In this document: positions 46,986 to 58,729 of the stretch, piece by piece | Layout of the letters: every line of letters begins with the position of its first letter | Numbering within the stretch: position 1 is the first letter of the stretch | Origin: Coprinellus micaceus | Lineage: Eukaryota; Basidiomycota; Agaricomycetes; Agaricales; Psathyrellaceae | DNA length: 64,000 bases | Direction of reading: 5' to 3' | NCBI GenBank assembly: GCA_951394405.1 | Contig: OX596334.1 | Coordinates: 5,332,001 to 5,396,000, forward strand | The notes under the pieces: model-generated | Databases searched by the model: none | Seen by the model: only the letters and a program-made list of their open reading frames with translations | What the model was told of the DNA's origin: nothing | Program-made: the position numbers and the translations under genes

Positions 46986-47514
46986 ATGTGACCATCAGCC
47001 ATCAAGAATTCCGCAATGAGTAATTGCCTGTGCAAGCGGTAAATCGTAACCGATATCCCCCTGCCCCAATGTTCCATCGACTGGTAACTGTGTCCAGTAT
47101 GTTCATTCGTTCTTTACCAAGTCCATAATCGGCACCTTGTCCATGCAGCATCTCGAGCAGCAAGGTGATGGGAGGTATGCGCAACTCAGACCTAGGCAAT
47201 ATCAAGATGGTGTCAAATGTGTAATTACATGGGTCAAAACTGTCAAGGTATCTCCCTGCGATGGCTTAGTGCTGACTACGACACTGGGGCATGCTTGTGT
47301 CCGATGTCCGAGTCGGAGGCTCGGATTTGAGTGTAGGTGCCCGTAATCCCCTGAGCCTGTATCCAAAGGGTCCTGGGCTGAATGTTACCGCTCAGCCTCC
47401 ACGACGGCTTGTTGTTTCGCTTCATGCATTTGACAAAGGACAGTGAACAAGGACCCATTTGCAATCCCACAATCAAGAGGTCGTTGGTCCACAGAATGCC
47501 GATGGCACTGGGAT
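46986..47514. other. Intergenic region left of the MITE
   Basis: No gene recognised. Open frames run across the MITE boundary and are not credible as genes. Confidence 0.3.
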
Positions 47515-47523
47515 ATAGCAAAG
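47515..47523. repeat. Target-site duplication ATAGCAAAG, left copy
   Basis: Directly precedes the MITE. The right copy at 48144-48152 is ATAGCGAAG, with one difference in nine. Confidence 0.85.
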
Positions 47524-48143
47524 GGATAATGCAATTGGGCAACCTGGTTTGTCTTTTGTTATTTGCCAACCCGGTTGCAAGTCCGGTGATGGCGGCAGAC
47601 CTCGAGTCCAGGTGAGAAAGTGCTCAAGGCCTTAGAAGGAAAGAGCGTGCGCGCCGCAGAACCTCCACATCCCGCCTTGTGTCGTTGAAGCTGAGATTGG
47701 TGTTTGTGGAGCTGACTTTAGTAGTAGAAAATGTATTCCAAGAGTATCATTTGATGTTATGACATTCTTAATTCTAATCTGTATGGATGAAGGACGTCTG
47801 TAGCCCAGGACGAATGCATGAGGTGGGAATGAACAGAAAATGTCCTTATCCCCAGTGTTTTTGCGCGTGATGCATGATACTCGTCACCAAGTCAAGCGAG
47901 TAGACTAGGGCGCATTTTATTAATACTATTCCTCCCCTTAGTTGTTGAATTCTAGCCTCTAGTGTCGTCCTTACTCGCCAGGGCGCTGCTATCACCTGCC
48001 GCTCACTCCCGCCCCAGTCCCACCATTGCTGAAATCCCGGTGATGGCACAGGGAAACAACCAAGCTTGCACAAACATTGTACACGAAATGTTATGGCAAC
48101 CCAGGTTACAGCGCGGCAACTGGGTTGCCCAATTGCATTATCC
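47524..48143. mobile_element. 620-bp non-autonomous DNA element (MITE), 9-bp target duplication
   Basis: The left end GGATAATGCAATTGGGCAAC (one more matching base follows) is exactly inverted at the right end (48123-48143). Imperfect similarity goes on for about ten bases (CTGGTTTG versus CAGTTGCC). The flanks carry a 9-bp direct repeat. Nine bases is typical of Mutator-like transposases (8-9 for others), so the mobiliser may be a MULE. No coding capacity is seen. Confidence 0.85.
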
Positions 48144-48152
48144 ATAGCGAAG

Positions 48153-48959
48153 GTCTGAGGCGCTGGCTTGTGGGATATATTGGGTGTGACCAATGTCGTA
48201 CTGAGCGGTGGACCCCACTCTTGTTCAGACGACCAAAGTGGAATCACATCTGGGTTCCGAGAGATGATCGATTTGGCAAGTGAGAGGAGTGCGAGGGTAA
48301 GGTGTACTGAAGAAATGAATACTCTAAGAGATGTGAAGTGGAGTTATCGTTAGTCTGTAGCTCCAGCACAGGGTGGAACAGTACTGTTCCCGCCTCATTT
48401 GCGAGCAGCCTAGGCAAAGAGTGAATACACCGGTCGGTTTGTTTTCCCCCTATCTAACGAGTTGCAGCACATTTCCATCCCCACCACCAAGGGTACTGTC
48501 AACGACATTGGCGGCAACTGAGCAGGAGCCAGTCAAACAACCTTTAGTGTTTGTGTCGTGAATGCCCGCTGATCACTGCAATGCCGCCCATCAAACCAAA
48601 TCCCTGAGAGCCGACCAGCATCCTTTCGACAATTCATTTGTGTGAGCTGGCATTACATACATGTGATTAAGGAGATATTGAGTCGCAATGGGTGGCTTGC
48701 GGGTGCATCCCTTTCCCTCCTTCCAACTCGATCCAGCAACTCGAGGCTGAGCCTCAAGAGGTATCGCTCTACTACCCCCCACTCCAATCCTCCTGGTTTC
48801 CTTTCAGTTCGAATCATGCAAATGGTCAATACCCAAGGCCCAGCAGCAAGGGATCAAGCTGAGCAGCATTATATGGTGCTTGGCTTTTGGCTGGGGGTGA
48901 GCCCACACTCCGTTGAGTAAACATGCCAACTTACAGCCCCCACATCCGGATGCTATAGG
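48153..48959. other. Region between MITE and membrane-protein pseudogene
   Basis: No gene is clear. An exon-like piece at 48630-48900 may belong to the start of the next gene but has no motif. Confidence 0.3.
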
Positions 48960-50179
48960 TGGCGGTGTACGGTACATCTTCTTCCTCCTTTACGAGCTGA
49001 TTGCTAAGTGGGACCTTTTCAAAAGGTCTTCATACGATCCTGTTTGCCCTCTTTGTCATGATCACTCTGCAGGCTCATCAGCCAGGCACCAATCTCTCGG
49101 CCAAGGTATGGAGCAGTTTACATGACACCCTTGCAGTTGGTGGTACTAAGTCAGTGGTGAAAGATCTTTACCCTTGGAACTTCGGTGATGTTCGTCATCA
49201 CAACGGTATATATGGGTATGTTTTCACCCTTTCTGGATAGATCTTCGCGCATCTGAAGCCGTTCCAAAATAGGGTTCAATGCCTCGAGGTTTCTATACGC
49301 TTTTGGCCCGGATTGGGTAGAAGCCTCAAATGGCAATCTCCCAGTTTACTACCTACGTGACTTCACGAAGGTCTTGAACTTTGCTACGAGCACTATCATG
49401 GGGATTCTTGTATGGATTGGGGATGCCTTGGTGGTGAGTGCCCATTTTCTCCTCGAACCTGTGTCCTGGCATTAACACTGTTGGTCTAGATCTACCAGTG
49501 TCTCATCATCTGGCGGATGAACTGGTGGGTCATCGTTCTGCCCAGCTTATTATTCGTTTTTAGTATCGGTGTGTTGACCCCATTACCTCACATGCCGACT
49601 TCCTATCTGACATCATATTTCATCAAGTCGACAGTACCATCATTCTGGTCTGGCTTGAGCGTCCAGAGATCCTCACCCTCACACAAGCACACTCACTTGT
49701 GAAGATGGTCTTTCCCATCAACATCATTCAGAGTTGCCTTACAACAGGCCTTATCACATTCAAGATATGGTCCCAGTACTGAATCTCACGTGCAGCTGGG
49801 CTGGACGAGCATGGCTCTAGTGTGGGGCTCCTCACTATTATTAGGATTATTGTGGAGAGCACAATGATTTTTACGATTCAACAGATCATCATATGTATCC
49901 TCTACTACTTCGAAAGTGCCGTGCAGTGGGTGTTTTATGGTATGCTCGTTCCTAGTATGGGTACGTCCTTGCTCCCAGAAATGCATATTTTGCTGGCTGA
50001 TGTTCATATTTATACAGGTGTTGTCTTCATTCTGCTTTTTATTCGACTCCACAAAGCCCAGAAAGCCCCTTGGCTGACGTTTCAGCTACCCCAGAGCTCA
50101 GGTGGGCGCGGCTCCATTCCATGGAGAACTTTGAACAGAACGAGGGAAGGGTCGTCACATGCCCCTCATCGACGACAGG
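48960..50179 (+). pseudogene. Multi-pass membrane protein of an Agaricomycete family, decayed and split by hAT
   Basis: Hydrophobic segments alternate with short loops: SKGLHTILFALFVMITLQAH, STIMGILVWIGDALV, IYQCLIIWRMNWWVIVLPSL, SDIIFHQVDSTIILVWLERP, NIIQSCLTTGLITFKIWSQY, IRIIVESTMIFTIQQIIICI, VVFILLFIRLHKAQK. The order and loop residues (IWRMNWWVIVLPSLL; TTGLITFKIW...AAG; IIVESTMIF) resemble seven-helix proteins of unknown function common in Agaricomycetes. Stops interrupt it: a TGA near 48996 before LLSGTFSKG, and TGA 49780-49782 in WSQY-stop-ISRAAGL. At least one frame change lies near 49580. The hydrophilic C-terminal part is cut at 50187 by the hAT element and continues behind it at 55252. 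Confidence 0.6.
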
Positions 50180-50187
50180 GTCACCGT
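50180..50187. repeat. hAT target-site duplication GTCACCGT, left copy
   Basis: Repeated exactly at 55244-55251. Eight bases is the hAT norm. Confidence 0.95.
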
Positions 50188-50448
50188 TAAGGCTGAGCAC
50201 GAGTCAACCCGCAGGTCGACCCGGATCCGCACAGCAGGTACCTGCAGCACCAAATTCCATACCCGGATCCTCACGGGTATTCACCTGCAGGTTACCTGGA
50301 TCCATGAGTCGGGTACCCGCAGGTTGGTGGGTTACCTGTGCAGCATATATGTTGCAAGTACTCATGGGTATACTTACGAGTACCTGTAGCAAGCACTTGA
50401 AAAACAAAGATAGATATATATAAGACGTCACTATTGAATGAAAACATA

Positions 50449-53400
50449 CTAATCATGAACCTCAATAACCTCCTGTAAGCCCTCCGATACCTCCCTCAAC
50501 CTCTTTGGACCACGCTTGGATTTGTCCTTGAAGACTTGAACAATGTCATCAAAGGGAACCAGTCCAGGGACTTGGCACCATGCCCCGAGGGCAGACTGAG
50601 CCCGAGTGGAAGCATCCGAGAGTGAGTGGCGCAGCTTGGAGACAGTCAAGCCACCACGTGAGAATGCACGTTCAACATCGGTTGAGGTAGCTGACAAAGT
50701 CCGAACATATGAGACCAAGAAATAAGTATGATCTGGGCATATCAAGACGTACCGGGGGCAGAGAGATAATCGAGCGCCATTTGAGCAAGAGGATGTCCAC
50801 CAGCCTTCATGTCAGACCAGTACTTGATGGGGTCAATGGTAACTGACATCGGGATTGGTGGAGTTGCGAACCACTCATTGAGAGGGTCAGCAGCAGAGGT
50901 CGAGGAGCTTCGGTGGAAGTTAAAGCGCTCGCGAATGCCAGCAAAGCGCTAAACTGTGTCAGAGCATGTCGAAGAGGTATAGGGATAGAGCAGACTTACA
51001 TCTGCAGTTGATACGGCTGCCGACTGGGTGGAAGATCGAGCCGCACTCGGAGTTGGCTTGTAGTGGGTGTTCCACTCGGTGGTGATGAGTCGGCAAGCCT
51101 CAGAAATCCAGGCAGTCTCCCACTTTGCAATAGAGAAGTACTCTAACTTATAATGAGGGTGTAACACTACGATCCATTAAGATGGTGAGACTGAACTGAA
51201 TAATAGCCACTCACTCATAGCGATGTGATAGACTACACTATCATCAGTCTTGGCGTAGTACTTGTTGAGCATGCGTACCCCACACAAGGCAGCATGACAG
51301 ACGGCAAGGTGGAGGGAAGGGTTGTCGATGACCTCATCGAACACCTGGGTAAGAGTATCGATGATCGGGATAACTTCATGGACAAGCGGCTTGGCGGTGC
51401 GTGACAGCTCTTTCGTAGCATAGGTAATCGTCTAAATGAACATCAGTAAGTGAACATAGAAGGCACGAGGCAACAGACGTACATCAAGGATGGGTGCCAA
51501 CTGCTCCAAGATGATCCACTCTTCATTCGATGGAAGAAAGCGACGAAGTTGTATGCCAGTAGACTTGTTAAACTCAGGGAGAACCGACATACCCTCAAGC
51601 GCAGGGCGCAGATGACGACCACTGCCGGCAAGCTCTGCCGTTGAGTTCCAACGGGTGCTCACATCCTTCTGAAGAAGGCGAGGCTCAATCCCAACACGTT
51701 CGCACCACTCGTACAGCTGCTCACGAAGCAACGGACTGTTAGAGACCTTGATTGCCAGCTTTCGAAGCTGGGATAAATAGTAAGTTAAACTAAACGTACA
51801 GTGACAAGCAACATAGCGTACCTTGGTAAGGGCGATGCATGCACCCGAGCCAGCCTTACCCGTCATCAGAGGGACACAACCTTCAAGGTCAGCCTCAACC
51901 GCAGCCCTGATCTCAGCAGCGATGGTCTCGATGACCTCCTCAACGGCGCTCGCATCAGCAGCGATGACCTCAGGTGCAAGTCGGTCGTTCTCGGGAGCAG
52001 GAGGGTCATAGTCAGCCTCAGTTGGCTCATCCTCCAGCTCATCGAGTGCTGCTTGAGCGTCCTTGTCGGACTTGTCGATCTTCTGTGTGAATGCAGAGAG
52101 AATGGCCTACGTAACAGTCAGCCCAAATGGAATATGGAAATAACATATAACAAACACGTACCTTCGCAACAAGGTTCAAGATATGACAAGCACACCTCAC
52201 CCTCAGCTCCTCCCCCCGGAATGACGGCAACAATATCTCGAGCTCCAACACCAAGGTATCATTGTTTGAGGCATTGTCTCCAGTGAAGCCCGCAATGCGG
52301 TCATCGATGTTGAACTTGCGAAGACAGTCGGCAAGACGCGAGGCCAGGTACTCGCCTGTGTGGGCCTTCGTCAATCTATAGGAACAGTGAGGCGATGAAT
52401 CATTGACAAGATGGATAAGAAACGCACCTGACGTAGTCCAAGATCAACGACTCGATACCACTCTTCCCGACGTACTGGACATTAACCCCGATGAATGAGA
52501 TGGAGTTCGGGGATGTCCAGCCATCCACCATGACATGGATCTTACCCTCGACTCCACGAAGCATCTTGACGACAGCAACCTTGGTGAGGTTGTGGACTTC
52601 AATATCTCGAGAGATGGTGTGGCGAGATGGTGTGACGCACGGTGTGTGAAGGTCGTGGAAAATGTCGAGTAGTTCATCATCCTCGATGATGCTGTAGGGT
52701 CGAAGGCGACGGGCTATCCAGAGGACAAGGCGTAAACGGTGGCGCACAGGATGGTACGAGGAGCCCTTGACGTAGGCTGTAAGCGCACGGGACTCGGGCG
52801 TCTCTTCGTGCTCGCAGTCGCAGACATGGCGGTTGAGGTTCGAGGTGCTCTCATCGTAGTAAACGCGAGTACAATAGGTGCCAGGGTGTCTACTGGGAAT
52901 GAGACGAGAACCAACAGCACAAAATGGCGACTTACGTCTTGCACGGAAACCAGTGCTTTATCTCCTTCCCATCCTCTTCGATGATCTCCGGTGGAAGAAT
53001 GAAGTGGTCATATGCAGGGGACGACCAGTTCTCCATCATCAGTTCTATATGAAGGCAAGTAAGAGACGGGGCGTGCGACATCCAATCAGAACGTACCAAG
53101 AACCTTCTCTGGCGAATTAGTCTTGATGTCGTAGCGCTGGTCGAAGAACCATTTCTTGAGGGCGGTGCCAGTGAGACCAGGAGGAGGCTGAGGTACAGTG
53201 GCCGACCCGCTAGGCTGAGGGGACGATTCCGCACCACTCTGTTCATCGGCCTCTTCACCCCCTGAAGATGGTGACTGGGCACGTCGGCGCTTACGTGGTC
53301 GAACCTGCCACGAGACGGGCAGTTGGGCGGCGAGTTCGACTCGAAACACGCGCTGCAGGGGTGGAGGCCGCAGAGCTGGCAGGTAACGCAGAGGGAGAAG

Positions 53401-53460
53401 AGGGAGGGGGCGATGTCTGCTCCATGTTGGTGGAAGCGGTCAGAGCAACTCGGCGGGACA
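50449..53460 (-). CDS. hAT transposase
   Basis: Multi-exon, minus strand, from ATG 53460 (MSRRVALTASTNMEQTSPPP). A basic Pro/Ser-rich head with a likely 43-bp intron leads to RPRKRRRAQSPSSGGEEADE. A BED-type finger region follows (AYDHFILPPEIIEEDGKEIK, HWFPCK and, across an intron, CTRVYYDESTSNLNRHVCDC). Next is the RNase H-like core with VMVDGWTSPNSISFIGVNVQ, IAGFTGDNASNNDTL and RVRCACHILNLVAK. Then come LQKDVSTRWNSTAEL, MLNKYYAKTDDSVVYHIAMV, VLHPHYKLEYF, and the hAT dimerisation segment LSATSTDVERAFSRGGLTVS (50640-50694), with stop at 50449. About ten short introns separate the exons. I saw no certain disabling change, so the gene may be functional, but not every splice site was worked out. 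Confidence 0.85.
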
Positions 53461-54507
53461 TGATATAAATGTTTGCTTACTCACCACAGCCCAGAGCGTC
53501 CCCAGCACACCCGAATCCCACCCTCAACTGCCCGAATACCCTCCAAAGGTACCCGACTGCTGCCCAGAGGTACCCAAGGGGTTGCAATGACAACCCCTAT
53601 CGCTATCTTCATTCTTGGACCACGCTGGGGGTGCAGAACATGACCGATTTGGGCGAGGACGTGTGTGCGCCAAGAACGCGCATGCAAAAGCGAAGGGAGG
53701 GGGAGAGTTCTGCGCCAATGCTGGACACAGTGAGGGGAGGGAAGGAAAGAACTGGGGGCATCGAAAATGAACGAGTCCACCTAGTAGTGACGAGGGATAT
53801 GGGCGCTGATAGGTGTTGGCACCTATACGTACACCAGCGCCCACTTCCCAAGGCCGTCTTGGCATGTCTAAATTGGGAACACCTTGGTCTATTTTTGGTG
53901 AAGATGGAATGGAGTTGGTTGGGGGTCAGCTCGCTCAATTTCTCCTTCGTCCCCCCACCATCTAACTTCACCAGTGTCCTTAAGGTGCGCATTTACGTCT
54001 ATTTTGATACCCAAATCATCTGAAACCGTCCAGTAGAACCCGTACAATGCCTGATTCCGATCCATCACTGCTGAGTGCGGGCCCGGCAAACGCCGAGTCG
54101 ACCGAGGCCATCCAAATCGACGCTGCGCAGGCCAACAAGGCGTATGTGTGGGATTTATAAACACGATGATATACGTGGACACTCACTATAAGAGGAATAG
54201 CACCCATATTATGCTTTTTGGTGCCCCTGGAACACGCTGCACCTCTCACTCTAACGATTTGAACACCTTGGTGCGTGTTTGGCCATGTTTGGTGCTGGCG
54301 TCTGAACACCAACTTGAGATCGCAGACTAACGGTTGCTCTAGCACATGATTTTGAAGAGTCAAGGAGTTCCTGGGAATGACGAATCTGGGATATATAAAT
54401 CCAAATCAATGTATTGAGACTGGTTTATCAGTATTTTCGAGAATCAACCCGAGGGTACCAGCACGAGTACCTGTGGTGTGCCAAAGCCAGACCTGGATCC
54501 ATACAGG
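53461..54507. other. 5' region of the hAT element
   Basis: Promoter side of the transposase. The open frames here (for example 53469-54023 plus) overlap the upstream region and lack motifs. An ATG at 54047 opens MPDSDPSLLSAGPANAESTE for 33 codons up to a GTATGT donor at about 54143. This looks like a first exon, but no partner exon was found. Confidence 0.4.
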
Positions 54508-55130
54508 TAAGGGTCCAATGGAATAGAGTACTTACTGAGTATACTCAGTAATTACTGCATAGAATACTGATTAGAAGTAGGCAGATTTTTTGGTCCTAAG
54601 TACCCAGTAATTAATCAGTAATCAATTGACTACTCAGTAGTGGAGGGATGTACAAATTTTGGCAGAGAAACACCTCTCATAGGCTGGAAGAGGGTGATTG
54701 TGTGGTATATGCCATGTCAGATTTCTTCTGCTGCTTGCCTGTTGCAGATAGTCTGCCATCCCCAACACTCAAAATGAACCCACAAGTCACAATAGAGCGG
54801 TCTCCAGGGCAAGTTTATACTGACCAAGTGTTAGAGGAGCCTATTGGTGCGAAAGCTCAAATATCAATGCTTGATTTACACCATGACTGGAACTTGGGCT
54901 CTCATCACCAAGCTATGGACCAACGGTATCCACCTCCACCTTGCCATACCACCCAAGCACACACCAAAATAGTAGAGGGCCTTTCAGGATGCTGGCTGAT
55001 TTGGAACTGCTGAAAAAAACTAATTAGAACTCAGCACTAATTGATTAGACCGAGTGATTACTGAGTAGAATATGATTACTAGATACTTAGGCCCTGAGGT
55101 CTAATCCTAATCTATTCAGTTGGAGCCTTA
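54508..55130. mobile_element. 623-bp non-autonomous hAT element nested in the hAT transposon
   Basis: The ends are TAAGGGTCCAATGGAATAGA and, inverted, TAAGGCTCCAACTGAATAGA. The flanks carry the exact 8-bp repeat CATACAGG (54500-54507 and 55131-55138). It is AT-rich, with many ACTCAGTAATTA/TTACTGAGTA words near both ends. No transposase is present. It differs from its host element beyond the first five bases, so another hAT family moved it. Confidence 0.9.
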
Positions 55131-55243
55131 CATACAGGTAGTTTCACACAGGTTACCCGGATCCACGGGTCGTCATACCTGTGGGTATTCCCACGGATCT
55201 ACCTTCGAGTACCCACAGGTATGATAACTCGTGCTCAGCCTTA

Positions 55244-55251
55244 GTCACCGT
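55244..55251. repeat. hAT target-site duplication GTCACCGT, right copy
   Basis: Exact match to 50180-50187. Confidence 0.95.
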
Positions 55252-57293
55252 CTCACTGTCGGCGACGGCCTCATCTTTTCCCCTCCATCTACAAGTATAT
55301 CATTGCCCGGGCGCATCCATTATCCTACCGCACCATTCTGCAGCATGACTGATGAGGGTGTGGACCTCGAGGGAGGCCACTTGGCATGCGAGAATTCTGT
55401 TGACAACAGTATTTTGCCTGTGAATACTTTGTTGAAGGTCCTAGGGTAATATTGGATCTTCCACCTTATATTGCGGCACCAATCACAATGTAGACCACAC
55501 ACTAAGGCTCCCAGATCCCATTGTTTCGTGTACATACCTCCAGGCAGGGCCCTTGTGTAATCATAGTTGATTCTTGTGCAGGGCTTTGACGCCTTTCTAT
55601 CTCACTCATTTAATTTCAGCCATGGCTTTGTTCCGTTCACCCCTCATCCCGTTTTCTGAAGGTTCCATATTTTGAGCAAGGGTTAGTTTGCGACGAATAG
55701 TGCGATTGATAAGTGGCCGGATGATTCGCTTTGTATGCACAAGGCAGTTGGAACACCTCTCAAAACTGCGTCCAACAAAATGGGGTCTCAGTGACATCTT
55801 TGGGAAATGAGGGGACGGCGGACTGGCCTTTGACGGTGTACAGGATGCGAGAGGCATTCTAGTGTTTCTTTGTCCGGGAAGACAGGTGTCAGAACCTTGT
55901 CTTCCCAAGTGAGGAGCAGTCAGAATACCCCTGGGGGCTGCACACAATTGAGTGGGATCCTGACGATTCCCTACCTGAGCAGGGACACCTCGAGACCCCG
56001 ATCGAGTGTCTGTGCAACCAGGAAGGGGGATATTGAGGTTCAAACTTCAGCACAATGTGTTGGCGATTCCCTGCATATTCAGGGAATTGTCAATGTTACA
56101 CCACTCAATGGCGCTACGTCAACAATTCCCTGAGCATGTAGGGAATCTCCAAGACCCCGTTCAGTGGTTTGCATGATCGTTGTCCGAATTGCCGAATGGA
56201 ATCTCGAAGCATCCCTGAGTGTTCAGGGAGTCGTCGAGATGCGCATCACTGTGCACTGCTGAATGGGGGCCTCAACAGTTCCCTTCATGGATGACATGTT
56301 CCGAGATCAGTGGAGCGACCCTTGGGGGAGCCAGGACCCGCTGTGGTCTAGACGGTGTCGACCTGGTGTCCGAAGGGAGAGTGGTGTATCGACTCTAGAT
56401 GACCACGCAGCATGGAGGTCTCGAGGTTATGGGTTCATCGGGGCCATTCGTTCGACACGGCCAATGGAGATTTGTATACTTGCATAGTGCGAAGTGACCC
56501 CTCTAATTCCTCGATCAGGGCAAGGTTCCGGGTGAGGATGGCGTCAGATGCTGCGATCGCTGTAGCGTTCGTGGTCCGCAGTGACTCCTCACTCTCTTTT
56601 CAGGGAGCCAAAGTCGTCGAAGCTGTCCCTTGAGATCGTCGTGGGCAACAGTCATGAGCAGAGTGGGCATATAGTAGACAAAGATGGGAAAGCGCAGAAC
56701 TTGATAGGTCCACTAAGATTTGAAGCAGGCCGCCGCATGAAAACGAGTGAATAGAGCGGTTGAGTCAAGTCGCTAATATTTTGGATGAGGCAGAATAACA
56801 CAGTCGAGCTACTGAGCAGTGTCTCGGGGACGACGGTGAGAGCCAAGGAACGGCTGATCCATCGTCAATGTCGATAGACAGGGAGTACAGCATGATCTGT
56901 GGTACCTTATCTTATCTCTGCACTGTCCCCAATGGGGGAAATGGGATGATCTGTGCACGCCGCATCTTGCTCTCTGACCACAACCCAACCAATCCATTCC
57001 CAACACTCTCCCCTCTTCTTGTTCTGCCCCTCAACGACGCCTCGATACACTTTCGCTAGCTCGGCGCCATGCTCAGGACACGCGAACTCTTTTGAGATGA
57101 GGGAAACAAGTATTCGATCGAATGCCATGCTGAGCGGAATGCCTGTCGGCATCAACCTTGTATCTCGGAATCGGCGTTGGGTTTGGGAGTATGAACCAGA
57201 GGGTGGAGGAACGCAAGGAGAAAGAGATGAGAAGCGGAGAGTGATAGACACAGTAAAGGATGGCGGAACGAAGATTGGGGAAGAGCAGTAGAG
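55252..57293. other. Continuation of the split gene, then intergenic
   Basis: Up to about 55450 the sequence continues the tail of the gene interrupted at 50187 (open plus-strand frame ending TAA near 55447). The rest has no recognisable gene apart from the palindromic repeats listed separately. The minus-strand frame 56907-57476 overlaps the start of the next gene and has no motif. Confidence 0.4.
55955..56290. repeat. Palindromic repeats, TTCCCTG...CAGGGAA, four units
   Basis: Units at about 55966 (ATTCCCTACCTGAGCAGGGA), 56067 (ATTCCCTGCATATTCAGGGA), 56120 (ATTCCCTGAGCATGTAGGGA) and 56212 (ATCCCTGAGTGTTCAGGGAG). Each is a small inverted repeat of 6-7 bp arms. The units are separated by 53-100 bp of partly similar sequence (CGAGACCCCGATCGAGTG / CAAGACCCCGTTCAGTG; CACTCAATG / CTGAATGGG). 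Confidence 0.75.
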
Positions 57294-57610
57294 ATGTCGC
57301 TTATACCGAAGAGCCTCCCCTGGTTCATCAAAGACCTGGGCATGTCTGTCATCAGAGAGGTGCATTTTCCCTCTTTCTCTCTGGCTCCTTACTAACTCAC
57401 CTCCTCCCAATTCCACCTTGCCTCTTCTCCCAAACCATGGCTCACTCAACAACCCAAACGTAAAAAACACCCGCAAACCCAGAAATGCTACAGATCCCTA
57501 ATCGAGGACCTCCACATCTTTGACGTCCCCTGCCTCAAATACGCCCTCTCAAAAGGGCTCTGTGTGGGCACCATCCTCGGTGGGGGCCTCATGAAGGTTC
57601 CCCAGATCCT

Positions 57611-57800
57611 CTTGAGTACGTCTCTATTCCTCTCCCTTCCCTCATTTCCCACTTCCCTTCTCTTCCTACTCTTCCCTTCTCTTTTGTCCCTTCCTACTCC
57701 CTTCTCTCCCTCTTTCTCTTCCCTCTTCTTTCCTCCCCTTTCTCCCTTTTTCTCTCTTGAACCAAACCCCTTAAGAACCTACACTAATGCCCCTCCCCCA
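57611..57800 (+). repeat. Polypyrimidine tract inside the MPDU1-like gene
   Basis: Nearly pure C/T (CTCCCTTCC-type words) for about 160 bases between a GTACGT donor at about 57617 and a CCCATAG acceptor at about 57804. It looks like an intron enlarged by microsatellite growth. A second pyrimidine- and TTTG-rich region fills 58280-59060. Confidence 0.75.
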
Positions 57801-58691
57801 TAGTCCCCCCCGCCTCATCTGCCCACGGCCTCTCCCTCCCCTCCTCCGTCCAGAACACTCTCCTACGGCATCACCCTCACCTACTCCATCTGGAATGCTT
57901 TCCCCTTCTCGCCGTATGGCGAGAATGTGTTCCTCCTTGTCCAAAATATTGCGATAACGTTCTTGATCATACCCTATGCCCCATCCCACCGTTCTCAAGG
58001 AGGTAGAGAAAGTAAAGAGGGGAGCAAGGGACAGCAAGTCCTGGGCATGATGGTAGCGATGATCGCAACAGCGTTTGTCCTCCAACACATCGATATGGAG
58101 AAATTGGCATTGTTTCAAATGGCGACCCTCCCGCTCAGCCTGTTCTCGAAACTCCTTCAAATCCAGCAGAACTCGGCTCCAAATCCACCGGACAGCTTTC
58201 CACATTCGCAGGTGAGTTCTCCAGTTCGTCATCCCCGTACCTAAGTTTCTACTTCCCCGCTGCTTGGGTTTTATCCTTTGACGCGCCAGCTTCGCGTTTT
58301 CGATTATCTTCGCACTCCCTCGGTCTTGCCTTTGACCTTGTCTCCGTTTACCTTCGTCCGTCGTCCTTCTTCAAGTACTTTCAGCTCACCTTTGACATTC
58401 GTTCGTTTTTTACACGCCTTTCCCCCTTCCCACCTTCCCTCTTCATTCCTCAACTTTATTCAACCTTCGATTCTTCATTCCCCTTTCTTCCTCTTTTGTC
58501 TCTCTCTGCCATCCGGTCCTCCGCACGTTCGATGTGACTGAACACGGTCCGGCCTTGTGCAGAGAGACTGGCACTCCACAAGCGAGTAGAAGCCTGGGAG
58601 ACGGAGGAGGTTCTGTCTGTCTGTCTCTCCGGAGACTGGCCCTTTTGATGGGTTCTCCTCTCGCCATCGGTTTGACGCAGAGTGTCATTTT

Positions 58692-58729
58692 CATTCGGTG
58701 AGCTTCCCTTCATTCGGTGAGCTTCCCTT
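58692..58729. repeat. Two exact tandem copies of a 19-bp unit
   Basis: CATTCGGTGAGCTTCCCTT occurs twice in a row. Each copy contains a GTGAGC donor-like word. Confidence 0.9.

Larger units (their letters stand above)
50188..55243 (-). mobile_element. Complete hAT DNA transposon, 5,056 bp
   Basis: Terminal inverted repeats TAAGGCTGAGCACGAGT (left) and its complement (right, ending CTCAGCCTTA at 55243) are flanked by an exact 8-bp duplication. Subterminal regions carry many CAGGT(A/T)ACC(C/T)GGATCC and GGGTACCCGCAGG words on both sides (50200-50395; 54460-54507 and 55131-55220). The transposase lies on the minus strand. A second, non-autonomous element sits inside at 54508-55130; without it the element is 4,425 bp (allowing for the duplicated 8 bp). 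Confidence 0.95.

Noticed and set aside
53469..54023. 184-codon plus-strand frame upstream of the hAT transposase
   Set aside because: It lies over the transposase promoter side, has no motif, and overlaps equally long frames on the other strand.
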